From contig JAFGIY010000222.1 of the NCBI GenBank assembly GCA_016929335.1, forward strand, positions 1 to 64,000: a stretch of DNA of 64,000 nt, read 5' to 3'. The notes beneath the pieces are model-generated. The model was not told where the DNA came from and searched no databases. It saw only the letters and a program-made list of their open reading frames with translations. This DNA is from Acidobacteriota bacterium. GTDB lineage: Bacteria > Acidobacteriota > UBA6911. Below are positions 34,805-42,428 of this stretch, one piece after another. How positions within the stretch are numbered: the stretch's first letter is position 1; each line of letters starts with the position of its first letter. Position numbers and translations under genes: made by a program.

Positions 34805-35033
34805 GTCGTTGATATAAAAAGGAATGGGCGCAATTCCCTATGCTAAAAACCCCTTTAGAATGGTTCTTAAGGGGGTGTTTTTTGATTGTAAGGATTCCAG
34901 GAGTATCCCATACGAAAAGCGAGACAGCGTTACGCGCAAAATTACCCCCCCTAAAAATGCTTCTAAGGCCTTTTTGCACCATAGAAAACTGGGTTATCAC
35001 AAACCGCAGCAATGCTTTATCGTGGTCCGACCC
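34788..35033. mobile_element. 246-bp element with 11-bp terminal inverted repeats
   Basis: GGGTCGGACCA (34788-34798) and TGGTCCGACCC (35023-35033) are exact inverted repeats bounding a region with no credible gene but much internal pairing (for example ACCCC...GGGGGT at 34849-34876, followed by T6). It could be a non-autonomous, MITE-like element that overran the 3' end of the transporter gene. A related GGGGTCGGACC word stands at 13878-13888. No target-site duplication is obvious. Confidence 0.4.
34849..34883 (+). terminator. Probable intrinsic terminator after the DMT transporter
   Basis: ACCCCTTTAG pairs with CTTAAGGGGGT (one bulge), followed by G and six T. It is 45 bases downstream of the transporter stop and lies inside the inverted-repeat-bounded element. 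Confidence 0.6.
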
Positions 35034-35132
35034 GATTGAAGATATAGTAATCTGCATCAATCGGGATCATAATGGTGCCCATTCTATATAGTAACCATTG
35101 CGTATGACTGGCTCTTGATCAAGGAGGAGTGA

Positions 35133-35813
35133 ATGAATATTGCACTGGTGGGAGGAGGAAGGGCCGCCGTTATTCTATTGGACTTTTTTGCGATGCAAAA
35201 AGACATCAAGGTAGTCGGCATAAGCGACATTAATGAATCAGCTCCGGGAATGAAGCATGCAAAGGCCCTCGGAATCCAGACTACCACCAACACAAAGGAA
35301 TTGGCGCAGCGCCATGATGTGCAAACAATCATTGAGCTGACCGGCAATGCAAATGTACGTTCCGAACTGCTTGGAATTCTTCGCCCCAACCAGGATTTCA
35401 TGTCCGCCAATTGCGCCAAGTTGACCTCCGACATCATCGAAGCTCAATCCACTCACAATGCAATGACGGCAAATACGGTATCCGAGCAGTTTCATACTTC
35501 TATTACGAGACTGAATACCGCCATCGGCAATATGGATTTTGCCTATAACAATATTGAAAAATTATTAAGAGAGACCGAATTGGTGGCATTGAATGCCAAA
35601 ATCGAATGCGCCAGAGCCGGACAGGCAGGAGATGCTTTTGCAAAGGTTGTAGAACGAATGCATGAAATGCTCACCAGCATCCGTGAAGCAATGGAGAAGA
35701 TCTCAACTGCCTCAACCGAAAGCCATGATACGCTGATGAAACTAAAATCGGCAAAAGACCAGTTGGCGGATGAATTCAAACTGTCGAAAGTAATGGGTGC
35801 TATCAACAAATAG
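35133..35813 (+). CDS. Rossmann NAD-binding domain fused to chemoreceptor-type signalling hairpin
   Basis: A 226-residue soluble protein. Residues 1-105 form a dinucleotide-binding Rossmann domain (ALVGGGRAAVILLDFF; later IIELTGNANVRSELL) like an oxidoreductase N-domain. From about 110 it is a long coiled coil whose middle (LRETELVALNAKIECARAGQAGDAFAKVV, about 147-175) closely follows the membrane-distal tip of methyl-accepting chemotaxis proteins. There is no transmembrane helix or HAMP domain. It could report redox or cofactor state to a CheA/CheW-like partner, but no such gene is in the window. Related Rossmann domains occur at the N-terminus of delta-proteobacterial sensor kinases. Function is inference. 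Confidence 0.75.
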   Translation: MNIALVGGGRAAVILLDFFAMQKDIKVVGISDINESAPGMKHAKALGIQTTTNTKELAQRHDVQTIIELTGNANVRSELLGILRPNQDFMSANCAKLTSDIIEAQSTHNAMTANTVSEQFHTSITRLNTAIGNMDFAYNNIEKLLRETELVALNAKIECARAGQAGDAFAKVVERMHEMLTSIREAMEKISTASTESHDTLMKLKSAKDQLADEFKLSKVMGAINK

Positions 35814-35861
35814 TTGAGATCATGTGCCTGATCTTTTTCCGCTTGCACGTTCCGATGGAGA

Positions 35862-36356
35862 TCAGTCGGCGAAGACGGTCAGCTTGCGCTCCTGAATCAA
35901 CCACTCGCCGTTCCGCTTGATGAGTCGGTCTGCGGAGCGGCCCATCGCTGCCGCGATCATCTTGCCGTCCTTTTCGCGATACAGCGTCTGCCAGTACGAC
36001 TGGTGCAAGGCCTCGCCAGGCTTCGGGAACGTGATGCGCACGTTGCTGATCAGGTGGTACAGATTTGAAGCCGGCAAGCCCTTCGCCTTGTTGTCGTCAC
36101 GCCGCTGAATGAGGCTCATAACGATCTTGCGAATCTCCTCGCGTCCTTTACTGATATTGCCGTTCGAATCGATGATGGCATCTTCGGTGAAAACGGCGAC
36201 GTAACCCTCAGGATCGAGTGAATCCACCGCCCACACATAACGTGCCATCACATCTTCGACCTCCATACGGTCTTCCCAGTTACCAAGGTGCTCCTCCGCA
36301 GTGACGAGCGATGGCGCAATAAGTAACGCAACAAAAATTATGTGATACGGTCGCAT
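35862..36356 (-). CDS. Secreted SnoaL-like (NTF2-fold) protein
   Basis: A 164-residue protein with a signal peptide (MRPYHIIFVALLIAPSLVTA). Its NTF2-like domain has the helix WEDRMEVEDVMARYVWAVDSLDPEGYVAVFTEDA typical of SnoaL_4-type proteins. Family members include dehydratases and isomerases, but secreted ones are mostly uncharacterised. It lies next to the integron cassette array on the same strand, 43 bases after the lipoprotein gene. Whether it is part of the array is unclear because no attC separates them. Confidence 0.8.
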   Translation of the reverse strand: MRPYHIIFVALLIAPSLVTAEEHLGNWEDRMEVEDVMARYVWAVDSLDPEGYVAVFTEDAIIDSNGNISKGREEIRKIVMSLIQRRDDNKAKGLPASNLYHLISNVRITFPKPGEALHQSYWQTLYREKDGKMIAAAMGRSADRLIKRNGEWLIQERKLTVFAD

Positions 36357-36398
36357 AGCTTGTGTCCCTTATTTCATCTTTTAACCAAAGTGCCGCAA

Positions 36399-36929
36399 TC
36401 ACGAACCCGGCTCCGGCCGGTATCGGAGACGCTCTGACAACCGACCGGGCGGATTGAAATCGCCTGCACCAGACATCAAAATGTCGTCAATGACGAATCT
36501 GCCTGCCTCGGCACGAACGATTACTGAATCTTCCCATTCATCTGACTCGTACCAGAAATGAACCGTAACCGTTGATGTCAAATCTGAATTCGCAATGACA
36601 TGCGAGATTTTAAACCGGGTTGGTCCTTCGAAAAGGCTCGCAAACAGGCATCCATCGGCCCAGGGAGGTTTGTCATTTGGATGCTGTTTTATAAAAGCCC
36701 TTTGATATGAGCGTGCTTCCTCAATCAGAGCAAGCAGCCGTTTGCTTAAGTATGGTGCCAGGGCTTTTTCCTCCTCAAGACTCGGCAAACCATTGGGATG
36801 GGTTTTGAGATACAAATTATAAAAGTCCTCCACCGGTTTGTTGGGAGAATTGGCGGGACAACCTAAAAGCCCTGGACACCATACGAGGAGCAGCCATGCC
36901 ATGAATCTATAGTGCATTTTTCTACTCAT
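36399..36929 (-). CDS. Putative lipoprotein, DUF3828-like, cassette-borne
   Basis: A 176-residue protein with a lipoprotein signal (MAWLLLVWCPGLLGC, lipobox cysteine at about 24). The mature domain begins KPVEDFYNLYLKTHPNGLP and ends with beta-strands (TVTVHFWYES; RFVIDDILM), resembling DUF3828-type proteins. Its ATG lies seven bases from a weak attC-like site (36936-36985), the usual distance for a gene cassette. No attC was found after its stop, so the cassette boundary at that end is missing. Confidence 0.75.
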   Translation of the reverse strand: MSRKMHYRFMAWLLLVWCPGLLGCPANSPNKPVEDFYNLYLKTHPNGLPSLEEEKALAPYLSKRLLALIEEARSYQRAFIKQHPNDKPPWADGCLFASLFEGPTRFKISHVIANSDLTSTVTVHFWYESDEWEDSVIVRAEAGRFVIDDILMSGAGDFNPPGRLSERLRYRPEPGS

Positions 36930-36935
36930 TTTTAT

Positions 36936-36985
36936 CTCTAACGCCTGAGCTCCGCGCCGGGCTGCGGAGCGGGATGTTCGTCGGA
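36936..36985 (-). other. Degenerate attC-like recombination site
   Basis: On the minus strand the sequence ends in GAGCTCAGGCGTTAGAG, one base off the GTTRRRY core. It contains a seven-base hairpin GCTCCGC/GCGGAGC (36949-36955/36964-36970). The other core is poorly conserved. It is adjacent to a strong attC, with only 36 bases between, so a cassette gene may have been lost here. Confidence 0.5.
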
Positions 36986-37021
36986 ACCGGTTTTTAGCGG
37001 GCTGCCTTCACTTCCAATTCC

Positions 37022-37093
37022 GCCTAACGACCAAGCTCACCGGCAGCAATGAAGCGCAGCGGAACTACTGTCCGGTGGAACGCCTTGTTGGGC
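37022..37093 (-). other. Integron attC site (72 bp) after the HEAT-repeat gene
   Basis: Read on the minus strand, it begins GCCCAAC and ends GTTAGGC, both perfect RYYYAAC/GTTRRRY cores. Inner arms CACCGGACAG and CTGCCGGTG pair with one unpaired base, the extrahelical base expected in attC hairpins. It starts ten bases after the stop codon of the HEAT-repeat gene, as in genuine gene cassettes. Confidence 0.88.
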
Positions 37094-37102
37094 CGAATCG
37101 CG

Positions 37103-38605
37103 CTATTGCTTCACATCACTGATGCAATCCAATACCTTCTTAGCTACCGTAATCACATGAGGTTGGTTGGCACTGCGCTCTACGAGGGCTCGCAATTCAG
37201 TTGACACGCAATCTCCTCCGATCTTGACCAATAGATGTACAATGTCCTCTTGAAACTGAGAACCAAGAATCGAATCCCCATCATCAAAGGGCAACTCCAC
37301 CATCAAAGGTGCAAGCAACAACGGCACGATTTCGTGAGCTATCCCGTTTGCGACGATCTCCTGGATTGCCTTGTATGTAACTCCATGGCAGTGCTGCGCC
37401 TCCTCGGACGCTCCAGCTCCATAGCGATATACGTTCCACATCACATGCGCGGTCATCCGAAGCTGCCAAAGGAGAATCGGGACTGCACGCAAATCGTGAA
37501 AAGAGCCTAGAACCTCAGCGATGATACATTCCAGATGGTACCCCGAACGATGATTGTATTGAGAGCTCAATCTTTTTATGAGCGGTTCAATAGCACGAGC
37601 GTCGCCAAGTTGTCCAAGTGCCTTCACCACTTCACTAACAACATCGATGTTTGCTTCGTGCTCCAGGAGATACAACAAAGGGAGCACGGCGTTCTTTTCA
37701 CCCATCCTGCTCAATGTCAATGATGCCAAGATGCGAGTGACTGGTTCTTGCGAACCAAGAGCATCCAAAAAGTCATTTACCTGTCTTCTGGATGCCGCAC
37801 TTGATGGCCAGTTAGGATCAATCGCTTGCAGCATGTCGTAAGCATCGCATGCGAGGTCTGGGGCGGGGATCCTAACTGCGGCGATCAAGTCAGGAACATA
37901 TTGGATTGCTTCCGCAGAGCGATGCCAATCAGGGGCAATCTTTAAAAGAAGCGCTTTGGCATTTCTCCTGATATTGGCATTCTGATCCAGCAATGCAGTC
38001 ATAAGCTCCGGGACCAGCTCATTTGCCTCAAGGCTCTCTGGCCAGTGTGGGTCAATCTGCTTCAAAGCGTCCAGTCGGCTAGCATCTATGACTACATCTG
38101 TTCCCTTTATCCAAGCGAGCAAAAGAGGTTTGATCGCCCGCCGATCAGCGATTTTGCCTAATGCGTCAGCTGCGGCCCTTCCGGCGTGCCAGTCAGATAG
38201 CGTTTCGATGAGAGCATCGAGTGCAAGGGAGTTGCCACATCCTGCGAGAAAGATGGCGGCTTGTTCTCTAATATGCCCCTGGGGATGCTTTAACGCATCA
38301 ATAAAAGGCACCAACCCCTTGGAGAGCATCTTTTCGAGAACCCTGCGGGCCGCAGTGGAGACTTCATATTGTCGGTCAGCTATGGCAGCCAGCAGAGGCA
38401 CCGTTGCCTTGGCATCTCCGATCTTACCAAGGGCCTCAGCGGCCGCAGCGCGGACGTGTTTCACCGGGTCCTTCAGTGCACTCACAAGATGATCCGTTGA
38501 GTCTGAGTCGCCGGTTCTTCCCAACTGGTTCGCCGCATCACGCCGCGATTCCCAGGATGGTGATGATCGCAATGTTGATATGATATCTTCACGTGGTATC
38601 GTCAT
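37103..38605 (-). CDS. HEAT-repeat protein in an integron gene cassette
   Basis: A 500-residue soluble protein made of about a dozen HEAT/PBS-lyase-type helical repeats, with repeated signatures such as VSALKDPVKHVRAAAAEALGKIGDAKAT and ALGQLGDARAIEPLI. Such scaffolds bind other proteins or act as phycobilin-lyase-like subunits; there is no catalytic motif. It starts eight bases after one attC and ends ten bases before another, so it is a complete one-gene cassette that can be excised and moved by an integron integrase. It is unusually long for a cassette gene. Confidence 0.9.
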   Translation of the reverse strand: MTIPREDIISTLRSSPSWESRRDAANQLGRTGDSDSTDHLVSALKDPVKHVRAAAAEALGKIGDAKATVPLLAAIADRQYEVSTAARRVLEKMLSKGLVPFIDALKHPQGHIREQAAIFLAGCGNSLALDALIETLSDWHAGRAAADALGKIADRRAIKPLLLAWIKGTDVVIDASRLDALKQIDPHWPESLEANELVPELMTALLDQNANIRRNAKALLLKIAPDWHRSAEAIQYVPDLIAAVRIPAPDLACDAYDMLQAIDPNWPSSAASRRQVNDFLDALGSQEPVTRILASLTLSRMGEKNAVLPLLYLLEHEANIDVVSEVVKALGQLGDARAIEPLIKRLSSQYNHRSGYHLECIIAEVLGSFHDLRAVPILLWQLRMTAHVMWNVYRYGAGASEEAQHCHGVTYKAIQEIVANGIAHEIVPLLLAPLMVELPFDDGDSILGSQFQEDIVHLLVKIGGDCVSTELRALVERSANQPHVITVAKKVLDCISDVKQ

Positions 38606-38613
38606 TGGTTATT

Positions 38614-38670
38614 GCCCAACGCTTGAGTTCAGCGGCCCGCAGAACCGGCTGTTGAAGTGTTTTATTCGGC
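38614..38670 (-). other. Integron attC site (57 bp) before the HEAT-repeat gene
   Basis: On the minus strand it runs from a relaxed core GCCGAAT (38670-38664, overlapping the preceding gene's stop codon) to a perfect GTTGGGC (38620-38614). Internal arms CAGCCGG and CCGCTG pair around a short spacer with one extra base. Size and spacing match 59-base-element type attC sites. Confidence 0.82.
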
Positions 38671-39039
38671 GCTAATTGAAGAGAAAATCTGGGAGAATAT
38701 TGTTTGTTCCTCGCCAATCACAAGGATAACAATGCCATTCATTGATGTAACATACCCCACATGATCTCTTACTACACCGTCAATGGAAACAGTAATAGAC
38801 CCTTCGCCAGTATCAGGCAGTTTGAAGTCAACCGAACCACCTTTCTTAAGGTTGAAGCTCATGTGCTTTCCGGAAGGAAAGTGAAGATCCACATGATGGT
38901 CTAGTTTGGCGTTGCCCACAATGTGGAAGTGTCCTTCCATCATAAAGCTTCTATCGTATTCCCCTCGGAGCATCCATGTGCAAAGCCCACCGATGAGGAG
39001 AGAGCCGATGATGATCAATCCTGTTTTCATGAATTTCAT
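38662..39039 (-). CDS. Small membrane-anchored protein in a gene cassette
   Basis: About 125 residues: a single N-terminal transmembrane or signal segment (TGLIIIGSLLIGGLCTWML), then a beta-rich domain (FHIVGNAKLDHHVDLHFPSG; GSITVSIDGVV). No family recognised. ATG 39039 is ten bases after a GTTGGGC core (39055-39049), and its stop overlaps the next attC. The tight packing between recombination sites is typical of integron cassettes. A TTG at 39054 could extend it by five residues but lies inside the core site. Confidence 0.75.
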   Translation of the reverse strand: MKFMKTGLIIIGSLLIGGLCTWMLRGEYDRSFMMEGHFHIVGNAKLDHHVDLHFPSGKHMSFNLKKGGSVDFKLPDTGEGSITVSIDGVVRDHVGYVTSMNGIVILVIGEEQTIFSQIFSSISAE

Positions 39040-39048
39040 ATTGTATGC

Positions 39049-39055
39049 GCCCAAC
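39049..39055 (-). other. attC core half-site GTTGGGC
   Basis: A perfect GTTRRRY core directly before the small membrane protein gene. I could not find a matching RYYYAAC core and hairpin on the other side, so either the neighbouring attC is decayed or this is the edge of the array. Confidence 0.5.
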
Positions 39056-39288
39056 TACAAATATGATGAACTGGCGAAATAAACGGACAGAACGGCGGTG
39101 GCGGTGAATTCAGGATTGCTGCCGGGGCTGCCGTTTGTATCTTGCCGATAGAGCTCTATTTCTCTAAAGCCTGGTCCGCACCCTTGACCAGATATGCCGC
39201 GATACTCACCCGACGAAACGAATACAAACCGGCGGCAGAACTCACAGCGTCCCATTTCAGTCACCCGTATGCGCTGGGCTTCCGGCAT
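39055..39288 (-). CDS. Short uncertain open reading frame at the cassette-array edge
   Basis: Seventy-seven codons, ending in a TAG that overlaps the GTTGGGC core. It has one CxxC (RCEFCRR) but no other family feature. Its position, immediately before a recombination core, fits a cassette gene or a cassette fragment. Coding is doubtful. Confidence 0.3.
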   Translation of the reverse strand: MPEAQRIRVTEMGRCEFCRRFVFVSSGEYRGISGQGCGPGFREIELYRQDTNGSPGSNPEFTATAVLSVYFASSSYL

Positions 39289-39680
39289 TCCGGCGGGATC
39301 GATTCATAGACAAACCCTCTCTCGAATGATTCAAAATATCAACAGAGGTTATCCTGCTTATCAGATACCCCCATCCAAACAGCTCCCTGCCACGATCATA
39401 ATATCCTATGCCTTCGGATCACCGTGCTTCAATCAGAAATAATCTTCATCCGATGAAAATGAACCGGCATTTCCTCACATCCAACGGTTTAACAAGCCGA
39501 TGAACTAAGATTTCCCCGGCAATTTTATACCGGCCAAAGGTTCTCATTCGGAAGGCTGATGGCATTATGATTGATTGCCTATGCAAGACTTCAGTCGAAG
39601 AACTCAGCGACAATCTATATAAGCATTTATTGACCCTCCACGGAAAGCTGGCTAAGCTGAATCCTGTCGGAGGGATTCTG

Positions 39681-41975
39681 ATGAGCGATATTGGGGATGA
39701 GGAATTGGGAGTCGAAGTCAAAAAGACCCTCTGCTGGCCGTCTCCGGGCTGTCATTGCAATTGCGGATTGCTGGTGCGTGTCAAGGACAACAAGATCCTG
39801 AGCATCAAAGGGAATCCGGAATTTCCCTACAATCGCGGCTCAGTCTGCGAACGTATTCCGCACTTCCGCAAGTGGCTGGAGCATCCCGACCAGTTGATGC
39901 ATCCGCTCAAGCGGCAGGGGGAGCGCGGAGAGAACCGCTGGGAACGCATCTCGTGGGAGCAGGCGCTGGACGAGATTGCGGCAAAACTGCAGACGATCAA
40001 AGCCGAATACGGCGCCGAAAGCCTGTCGACCATTGAGGGAACCTACCGCTCGGATTTTTATGCCATCCGCGCGCGCTTTCTGAATCTCTTCGGCAATCCC
40101 GCCAATGTGGGTGCCGCCGGGACCGCCTGTGCCTGCAACAAAGTCGCGCTGTCATTCGCACTCGCCGGCACGAACATTCCCTGCATTCTGGCGCCTCCCA
40201 TCAAGCATCTGAACTGCCTGGTGTTGCTGGGAAGGGATTACACCGCGGCGAATCCTGTTCGCCGGCGCCCGATGCAGAAGTGGCGCACTCTGAAACCCGA
40301 GGCCAGGATGATTGTCGTCGATCCGCGGCAGACCGAAATGGCAAAGATGGCCGACATGTGGCTGCAGATCCGCCCCGGTACCGACACGGCTTTGCTCATG
40401 GCCTGGATCAATATAATCATTGCGCGCGGCCTCTACGACCGCGAATTCGTTGCTCAATGGACTTACGGCTTCGAGCAACTCAAGCAGCGCGCCGCGGAGT
40501 ACACCCCGGAACGGGTTGCCGAGATTACGTGGATCCCAGCCGATCAAATCATCGCTTCCGCGACTGCCTATGCCGACAACAAGCCCGGCTGTATCCACAG
40601 CGGGCTGGCCGCCGATCAGCTGGGACGCAATGCTACGCGCGTGGAACAGGCCAAGCTATGCCTGCATGCCATAACGGGGAACATGCGGGGCGAAGCGCCG
40701 GGACTGGCGCCCGAAGGACCGGGTCCCGTCGTGAACGGCGTGATGGCCATGCGCGATTCCATGCTGCAGATGGCGGAGCTTTGCTCTCCGGAACAGCGCG
40801 CCAAACAGCTCGGCAGCGATCGCTTCAAGCTGATGACCTGGCCTGCATATGAACGTATGAACGCGCTCTATATGCAGACCTATGGCGTACCCCTGCCTAT
40901 GAGCGGGCACAGCTTTACGGCTTCAGAACCGGCCATCTGGCGCAGCATTGTTGACGGCGTTCCGTACCCGACGAAGGCCCTCATTACGTGGGGCAGCAAT
41001 CCACTGCTCAATGCGGCCAACACCCGGATGGTATACAAAGCCCTGAAGAGTCCAAACCTGGATCTGCATGTGGTGCTGGAGCACTTCATGACGCCGACGG
41101 CAATGCTGGCGGATTATGTGCTTCCGGCAGCCAGTAAACTGGAACGTGGAACGCTGTCTACGATGGAGGACTTCACGTCCGTATTCGTCGCCGCCGAACG
41201 CGCCATTCAACCGATCGGCGAGCGCAAAACCGACTATTATTTCTTCTGCGAACTCGCCATCCGCCTCGGATTTGGAGAGCACTTCCCATGGAAAACGGAA
41301 GAGGAGCTTTACAATTATCGGCTCCAGCCGCTGGGTATTACTTTTGAGGAGGCAGCTTCCAGAAAATATGTGATTGCCGGCGCGGAACCCTGGACCCACG
41401 ACAGGATCAATCCGCGGACAGGCAAGGTCACAGGGTTTGCGACACGGAGCGGCAAGTTCGAACTCTATTCGAATCTGCTCGAGGAGCTGGGATATGATCC
41501 CCTGCCATATTACGAAGAGCCTCCGGAAAGCCCGATAAGCACACCGGAGATTGCGACAGAATATCCTCTGATCCTGATCAATGGGGGACGATTCATGCCG
41601 CAGTTTCAGTCTGAGCATCGCCAGTTCGGCATGGGACTGCGGGAGCAACACCCCGATCCGCTCCTGCAGATTCATCCGGAAACCGCCGCCGGCCTGGGCC
41701 TTCGCGAAGGCGACTGGGCCAGGATCGAGACTCCCAGAGGCGCCATTATCATGAAGACGCAGCTCGCTACAGGGATCGATCCGCGCGTGGTGCATGCGGA
41801 ACACTGCTGGTGGTTCCCGGAGCAGCCCGGAGCTGAGCCTTCACTGCACGGTTTGTGGCAGTCGAACGTGAACGTGCTGACGACGGATGAGTTCGATGCC
41901 TGCGACCAGGTCACCGGAAGCTGGCCGGGCAGAGCCTTGTTGTGCCGCGTGAGTCGAGTCCCCCCAGCGTTATGA
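39681..41975 (+). CDS. Molybdopterin-dependent oxidoreductase with [4Fe-4S] domain
   Basis: A DMSO-reductase-family catalytic subunit of 764 residues from ATG 39681 (GGAGGG six bases upstream; an in-frame ATG at 39567 is less likely). The N-terminal cluster region has C18, C24, C26, C28 and C56. The usual C-x2-C-x3-C-x27-C pattern fits C24-x3-C28-x27-C56, but serine stands where the first cysteine is expected. The molybdopterin domains follow (LVLLGRDYTAANP, GSNPLLNAANTRMVYK). A C-terminal barrel (QFRM-like HRQFGMGLREQHPDPLLQIHPE) completes it. No Tat signal, so probably cytoplasmic. Substrate unknown; no electron-transfer subunit is adjacent. Confidence 0.88.
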   Translation: MSDIGDEELGVEVKKTLCWPSPGCHCNCGLLVRVKDNKILSIKGNPEFPYNRGSVCERIPHFRKWLEHPDQLMHPLKRQGERGENRWERISWEQALDEIAAKLQTIKAEYGAESLSTIEGTYRSDFYAIRARFLNLFGNPANVGAAGTACACNKVALSFALAGTNIPCILAPPIKHLNCLVLLGRDYTAANPVRRRPMQKWRTLKPEARMIVVDPRQTEMAKMADMWLQIRPGTDTALLMAWINIIIARGLYDREFVAQWTYGFEQLKQRAAEYTPERVAEITWIPADQIIASATAYADNKPGCIHSGLAADQLGRNATRVEQAKLCLHAITGNMRGEAPGLAPEGPGPVVNGVMAMRDSMLQMAELCSPEQRAKQLGSDRFKLMTWPAYERMNALYMQTYGVPLPMSGHSFTASEPAIWRSIVDGVPYPTKALITWGSNPLLNAANTRMVYKALKSPNLDLHVVLEHFMTPTAMLADYVLPAASKLERGTLSTMEDFTSVFVAAERAIQPIGERKTDYYFFCELAIRLGFGEHFPWKTEEELYNYRLQPLGITFEEAASRKYVIAGAEPWTHDRINPRTGKVTGFATRSGKFELYSNLLEELGYDPLPYYEEPPESPISTPEIATEYPLILINGGRFMPQFQSEHRQFGMGLREQHPDPLLQIHPETAAGLGLREGDWARIETPRGAIIMKTQLATGIDPRVVHAEHCWWFPEQPGAEPSLHGLWQSNVNVLTTDEFDACDQVTGSWPGRALLCRVSRVPPAL

Positions 41976-42050
41976 AACGAGCAGAATAAGGATTGTTCCT
42001 GTGCAGGTCGAATTATTGCCTGATCAACGCCGGAAAAAGCGGCACATTAC

Positions 42051-42302
42051 TTAATGGCATTCTTTGTTCAAGACACTGAATTCGCATAGCGACTGAAGCT
42101 CGGTGGACGAGGTATGAATGCAATACCGTTCGATTACATCATTGGCCGACGCGCTTTGGCAGGCATCGCAGATATAATGATGATGGATGCAGGTTGTGTT
42201 TGTATCGTACACATTCCCGCAATAGAAGCATTCAGGAGGGCCTGCAAATTCGGAATATACCAGTTCATTGCCGCAGACCAGGCAACCGCCTTTGCGATCC
42301 AT
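42051..42302 (-). CDS. Small zinc-ribbon protein, N-terminal part of DUF5714-like family
   Basis: Eighty-three residues with paired CxxC knuckles (CLVCGNELVYSE, CFYCGN) and C..HHHYICDAC, a pattern I associate with the N-terminal half of DUF5714 proteins. Family members are usually about twice as long with an additional helical domain, so this is a natural short form or a truncated gene. Only 75 bases separate it from the molybdopterin gene's end. The role is unknown. Confidence 0.6.
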   Translation of the reverse strand: MDRKGGCLVCGNELVYSEFAGPPECFYCGNVYDTNTTCIHHHYICDACQSASANDVIERYCIHTSSTELQSLCEFSVLNKECH

Positions 42303-42428
42303 GGGAAGGCAGCTTCTTCAAGAAGGCAATATTAAACCCATTATTTAACAAACCTGCATCATGCCGATTCATATGCCTGACCCCTTCCAGGCAGCATATA
42401 TATGACTTCTGCATTGACCGCAATCCCG

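Noticed and set aside
36357-36398. A further attC site between the lipoprotein and SnoaL-like genes
   Set aside because: GGTTAAAAG is only a loose match to the core, and no partner core or hairpin could be found.
39194-39442. Plus-strand 82-codon frame before the molybdoenzyme
   Set aside because: Overlaps the opposite short frame, no ribosome site and no family feature.
40923-41804. Minus-strand frame inside the molybdopterin gene
   Set aside because: Antisense shadow with no coding signal.
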